From NCBI GenBank assembly GCA_023251415.1, contig JAHEYX010000032.1, positions 6,089 through 15,309 of the forward strand: a DNA stretch of 9,221 nucleotides, read 5' to 3'. Under the pieces are notes generated by a model. The model made no database searches, was not told the DNA's origin, and saw only the letters and a program-made list of their open reading frames with translations. The stretch is from Chitinophagales bacterium. GTDB lineage: Bacteria; Bacteroidota; Bacteroidia; Chitinophagales; CAIODY01. The translations under genes and the position numbers were made by a program. Each line of letters opens with the position of its first letter. Within the stretch, counting starts at the first letter, position 1. Shown here piece after piece: positions 6,282 to 9,221 of this stretch.

Positions 6282-9221
6282 TTATTGTTTCACTACTTTG
6301 CCTATCATTTGATTATTGCGGTACACCAAATAAATACCTGGCAACCAATCGGCTGTAGTTATTTTTAATTGCGTTTGAGTGGTGTTTAATTGTATGATTT
6401 CACGACCTACTATATCACAAATACGAATTTGATTCAAAGGCAGGTTTGATGATTGTAACGTTAACGAAGTTGAAATTGGATTAGGTTGCAGTTGAATACT
6501 TGGTTTGTTTTGTTCATCAATACCTTCACACATAACCAACAAAATTCTTCTACTGATCGAATTCGAACAACCAATGGAATCGGTATAAGAATAAGTAACT
6601 GTATCAATATCACCAAGAAAATTAATAGGCACATAATAATTACCATTAGTTAATACGCCTAATTTATTACTGGTTAAGGTTCCTCCGCTTGGAGAAAAAT
6701 TAAAGTAATTACCCCTATTAACACATGCGGTACTATCAGTTCCCGTTCCATTAGGGTTCAATGCTAAACTCAAAACCGGTAAAGGATGTACATCTAAATT
6801 CGTTGTAAAGGGCAGGCTACTGCAACCATCTTGCGTAATGGTTAATTGCGGATGATGGGTTTGAACGTTTGTTGTTGTATTGTAATAATTTACCATTGGT
6901 GGAAAAGCTGAAGTAGAAGTATCCGGAACGCTACCATCAAACAACCATTGGTAACTTACCGGTCCACCGTTTATATTAACACTGCCTGTAAACGAGAATA
7001 GTTCTATACTTCCGGAACAAACCGGATTCGGATAATAAATAAAATCGGCAATTGGTTTTGGATTCGCATGCACGATTACGCTGTCGGTCCAAACACATGA
7101 ATTAGCGGTAGTGCCGCTTACAATAAATGTAGTGGTAGTAGTTGGATAGGCTTTAGGATTAGCAACTGTTAAAGAAGATAGCGCAGTTGATGCATTCCAA
7201 ACATAACTTACTCCACCGCTTGCTAATAACTGTGTAGTATCGCCAGTACAAATAGCTACATCTGCTCCTGCATGAATGGGATTGTTTGGAGCGGTTACTA
7301 TTTGTGTAGCTGATGAACTACACATGCTACTGCTATCAACAACCGTAACACTATAAGAAGTTGATGAACCCGGCAAACCGGCATTCACACCGGTACTATC
7401 GGTACTCGCAGCAGTTAAGCCAAGAGTAGGTTGCCAGGCGTAACTAAATGGGCCGCTTGCACCTGTTGTATGTGCAGCCATACTGTTTATACCATTGCAC
7501 TGCGAATTGCTTGTGGTGATGGTTACTGTAAATCCTGCAGTACTGCTTAATGTTATTATTGCGGTATCCTTAGCAGTACATTGGTTACCATCGGTTACGG
7601 TTAATACATAGGTTGTTGTTAATGTAGGTGTTGCAGTTGGATTAGCACTGTTGGCATTTGATAAGGAAGCTGCATTATTCCAGGCAAAAGAAATTACACC
7701 CAATCCACTTCCACTCGGATTTCCACCTAAAATTACTGTTGCTCCCAAACAAACATTTTGATCAGCGCCGGCATTGGCCAATGGTAATGGATTTGATTGC
7801 ACAACAAGTACATTGGAAGTGTCTGTGCTTGTATTGTCATTTATTACGCAAGTATAATTTCCGGAAGTATGTACTATTAAAGTTGGAAGCGTATCATTTG
7901 TTAAAGGCACATTGGCATTCATCCATTGGTAATGATACAGGTTACCTAAAGGAGTAGCATTCAATTGGACCGAATCACCTACACAGAAACTCAAATTACC
8001 GTTAGCACTTATACCGGCATTAATTGGTGATGTTGGCACAAATTCATCGGCACCCATATCCGGTGTAGTAGCATTTCGAGCATCCCCATCTGCATCAACA
8101 GTTATCCCTACCGGAGTACCGGCGTGTATGCAAGGAGAAGAAGCCGCTAAATGCAAATCAGTACTTGAAAGAAATACGGGATTTGCAGCTATACTATTGG
8201 CATCCATTCCGGTTACTGTTTGTAAAGCACTTAAATTACTTTGTGGAATAGCGTTAACTACTGCCAAAACACTTCCACCTAAAGAAAAATAGCAATTGTT
8301 ATTTGATTCAACCATAGGTGTTCCGGTGAGGTTGATGCAAGCTGAACCATTGGTATTGAAAAGTATATTGTTTATTAAGCGAATACGATTAGGACTAAAC
8401 GTTTCTAGAAATGCTTCATTAGTTGCAGTTATTGAATTGTAATACAGTAATGCAGTGTCGGAGCAATTTGAAACATGAATTCCGATGCTGGTATTGCTAA
8501 TAACATTGTTACTTATAACCACATCCTTTGCCGAAGAGGTTTGCAAAGCAATGGCTTCCCAACCTGTATTTTGAATATGATTGGTTTCAATATGTATGGT
8601 TCGTCCGCTTGCATTTTGAACTGCTATAGCTTGTGAATAGCTGCCTGTAATGGTGTTTGAAGTAATCACCACATTACTATCGGCTTGAGTAACGGCAATA
8701 GCTGCTTCTGTAAATCCATTGTTTGCCAATTGTATATTGTTGTTGGTGATGGTGATGTTTCTACTTGGAATATTGGGGTAATTTGAAAACAAGCCAATTG
8801 CTATTGCTCCATCAGTGAATTGGTTATTGGCAATGAGCACATCTTTAACAGCCGGTCCGTAGCAATGAATTTGATCGGTTTCATTGCCATAATCCGGATC
8901 GGTTTTTCCATTGAAAATACATTGTTGAATTTGCAAATCTTCTATACCGTAATTTAAATTGGAAGCATTAATGAGTTGAAAAGAACACGTATAAGTAGCT
9001 GCACCGGAACCTCCATTCGGACAAGTAGGTGTAAATGTCAATCCTTCAAAACGTAGATGCGCAGTACTGTCGAGCAAGAAAATATAATTATCGGACCATG
9101 AACTTGCCGTATATGAAAGTACCGGAGCTTGACCGATACCGGCTTTGAAAGTGATGGTATTAGTAGTAGAAGCGCCGTTAATGGCAGGCAAATGATAATT
9201 TCCGATATACGTTCCATTGGA
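6282..9221 (-). CDS. Secreted T9SS-sorted protein with right-handed beta-helix and Ig/PKD-like modules (N-terminus missing)
   Basis: The frame is open to the right edge (SNGTYIGNYH precedes the TTG at 9191), so the start and any signal peptide lie outside; 979 residues are visible, counted from the edge. Residues about 50-370 are a right-handed parallel beta-helix, with repeated Asn-rich coils such as NNQFTDGAIAIG, ITNNNIQLANN and VISNNVISNTSIGIHV, closed by the usual cap DADGDARNATTPDMGADEF near 375-395. Then come several Ig/PKD-like beta-sandwich modules of about 75-90 residues, recognisable by openings such as FCVGDSVQL, VCLGATVIL and ICTGDTTQLL and strands such as YVLTVTD; one near 722-810 resembles PKD (VSYQWLFDGS). 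Residues about 907-979 form the type A T9SS C-terminal domain (QPNPISTSLTLQ, DIVGREI, LPGIYLVYRNNQMIGKVVKQ), which directs export through the outer membrane and usually surface anchoring. Beta-helices of this sort occur in carbohydrate-active enzymes and adhesins, but no catalytic residues can be assigned, so function is unknown. Confidence 0.88.
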   Translation of the reverse strand, partial: SNGTYIGNYHLPAINGASTTNTITFKAGIGQAPVLSYTASSWSDNYIFLLDSTAHLRFEGLTFTPTCPNGGSGAATYTCSFQLINASNLNYGIEDLQIQQCIFNGKTDPDYGNETDQIHCYGPAVKDVLIANNQFTDGAIAIGLFSNYPNIPSRNITITNNNIQLANNGFTEAAIAVTQADSNVVITSNTITGSYSQAIAVQNASGRTIHIETNHIQNTGWEAIALQTSSAKDVVISNNVISNTSIGIHVSNCSDTALLYYNSITATNEAFLETFSPNRIRLINNILFNTNGSACINLTGTPMVESNNNCYFSLGGSVLAVVNAIPQSNLSALQTVTGMDANSIAANPVFLSSTDLHLAASSPCIHAGTPVGITVDADGDARNATTPDMGADEFVPTSPINAGISANGNLSFCVGDSVQLNATPLGNLYHYQWMNANVPLTNDTLPTLIVHTSGNYTCVINDNTSTDTSNVLVVQSNPLPLANAGADQNVCLGATVILGGNPSGSGLGVISFAWNNAASLSNANSANPTATPTLTTTYVLTVTDGNQCTAKDTAIITLSSTAGFTVTITTSNSQCNGINSMAAHTTGASGPFSYAWQPTLGLTAASTDSTGVNAGLPGSSTSYSVTVVDSSSMCSSSATQIVTAPNNPIHAGADVAICTGDTTQLLASGGVSYVWNASTALSSLTVANPKAYPTTTTTFIVSGTTANSCVWTDSVIVHANPKPIADFIYYPNPVCSGSIELFSFTGSVNINGGPVSYQWLFDGSVPDTSTSAFPPMVNYYNTTTNVQTHHPQLTITQDGCSSLPFTTNLDVHPLPVLSLALNPNGTGTDSTACVNRGNYFNFSPSGGTLTSNKLGVLTNGNYYVPINFLGDIDTVTYSYTDSIGCSNSISRRILLVMCEGIDEQNKPSIQLQPNPISTSLTLQSSNLPLNQIRICDIVGREIIQLNTTQTQLKITTADWLPGIYLVYRNNQMIGKVVKQ

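Noticed and set aside
9189..9191. TTG as start codon of the T9SS protein
   Set aside because: The frame stays open for ten more codons to the window edge, continuing the same beta-strand-like pattern, and no signal peptide follows the TTG; the gene is truncated by the window rather than starting here.

Overview
This window looks like an ordinary piece of a Bacteroidota chromosome. The evidence is AT-rich DNA, an almost complete lack of Shine-Dalgarno sites, a perfect TAnnTTTG promoter element, a Rho factor with a long disordered N-terminal insertion, and a protein ending in a type IX secretion (T9SS) C-terminal domain. The class cannot be fixed from sequence alone; a free-living or environmental Bacteroidota such as a Chitinophagales-like or Flavobacteriales-like lineage is plausible.

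Layout: (1) positions 1-372, + strand: the 3' end of a thioredoxin-fold protein with a CGHC active site, running in from the left edge. (2) A strong bidirectional terminator (388-424) separates it from a convergent minus-strand gene (444-1244) for a YhhQ/VUT-family queuosine-precursor transporter. (3) A divergent intergenic region (1245-1442) carries a clear Bacteroidota-type promoter for a rightward pair: a 633-residue PurF-like amidophosphoribosyltransferase with a TTG start (1443-3344), then, 39 bases later, a YdfG-type short-chain dehydrogenase with a good AGGAG ribosome binding site (3384-4145). (4) A 233-base intergenic region holds a small hairpin, a probable promoter and a long structured, G-poor leader, followed by transcription terminator rho (4379-6187). 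(5) A second bidirectional terminator (6217-6253) separates rho from a convergent minus-strand gene (6282 to the right edge) for a large secreted, probably cell-surface protein: a right-handed beta-helix followed by Ig/PKD-like modules and a T9SS sorting domain. Its N-terminus lies outside the window.

The genes are mostly housekeeping and do not form one pathway. No mobile element, CRISPR array, tRNA or rRNA was seen, and I see no convincing new multi-gene system. The items most worth a second look are the rho leader (alternative hairpins, a nine-codon ORF and a nearly G-free stretch, compatible with autoregulation), the roughly 180-residue disordered insertion in Rho, and the catalytic and cysteine-motif departures of the PurF-like enzyme with its TTG start.
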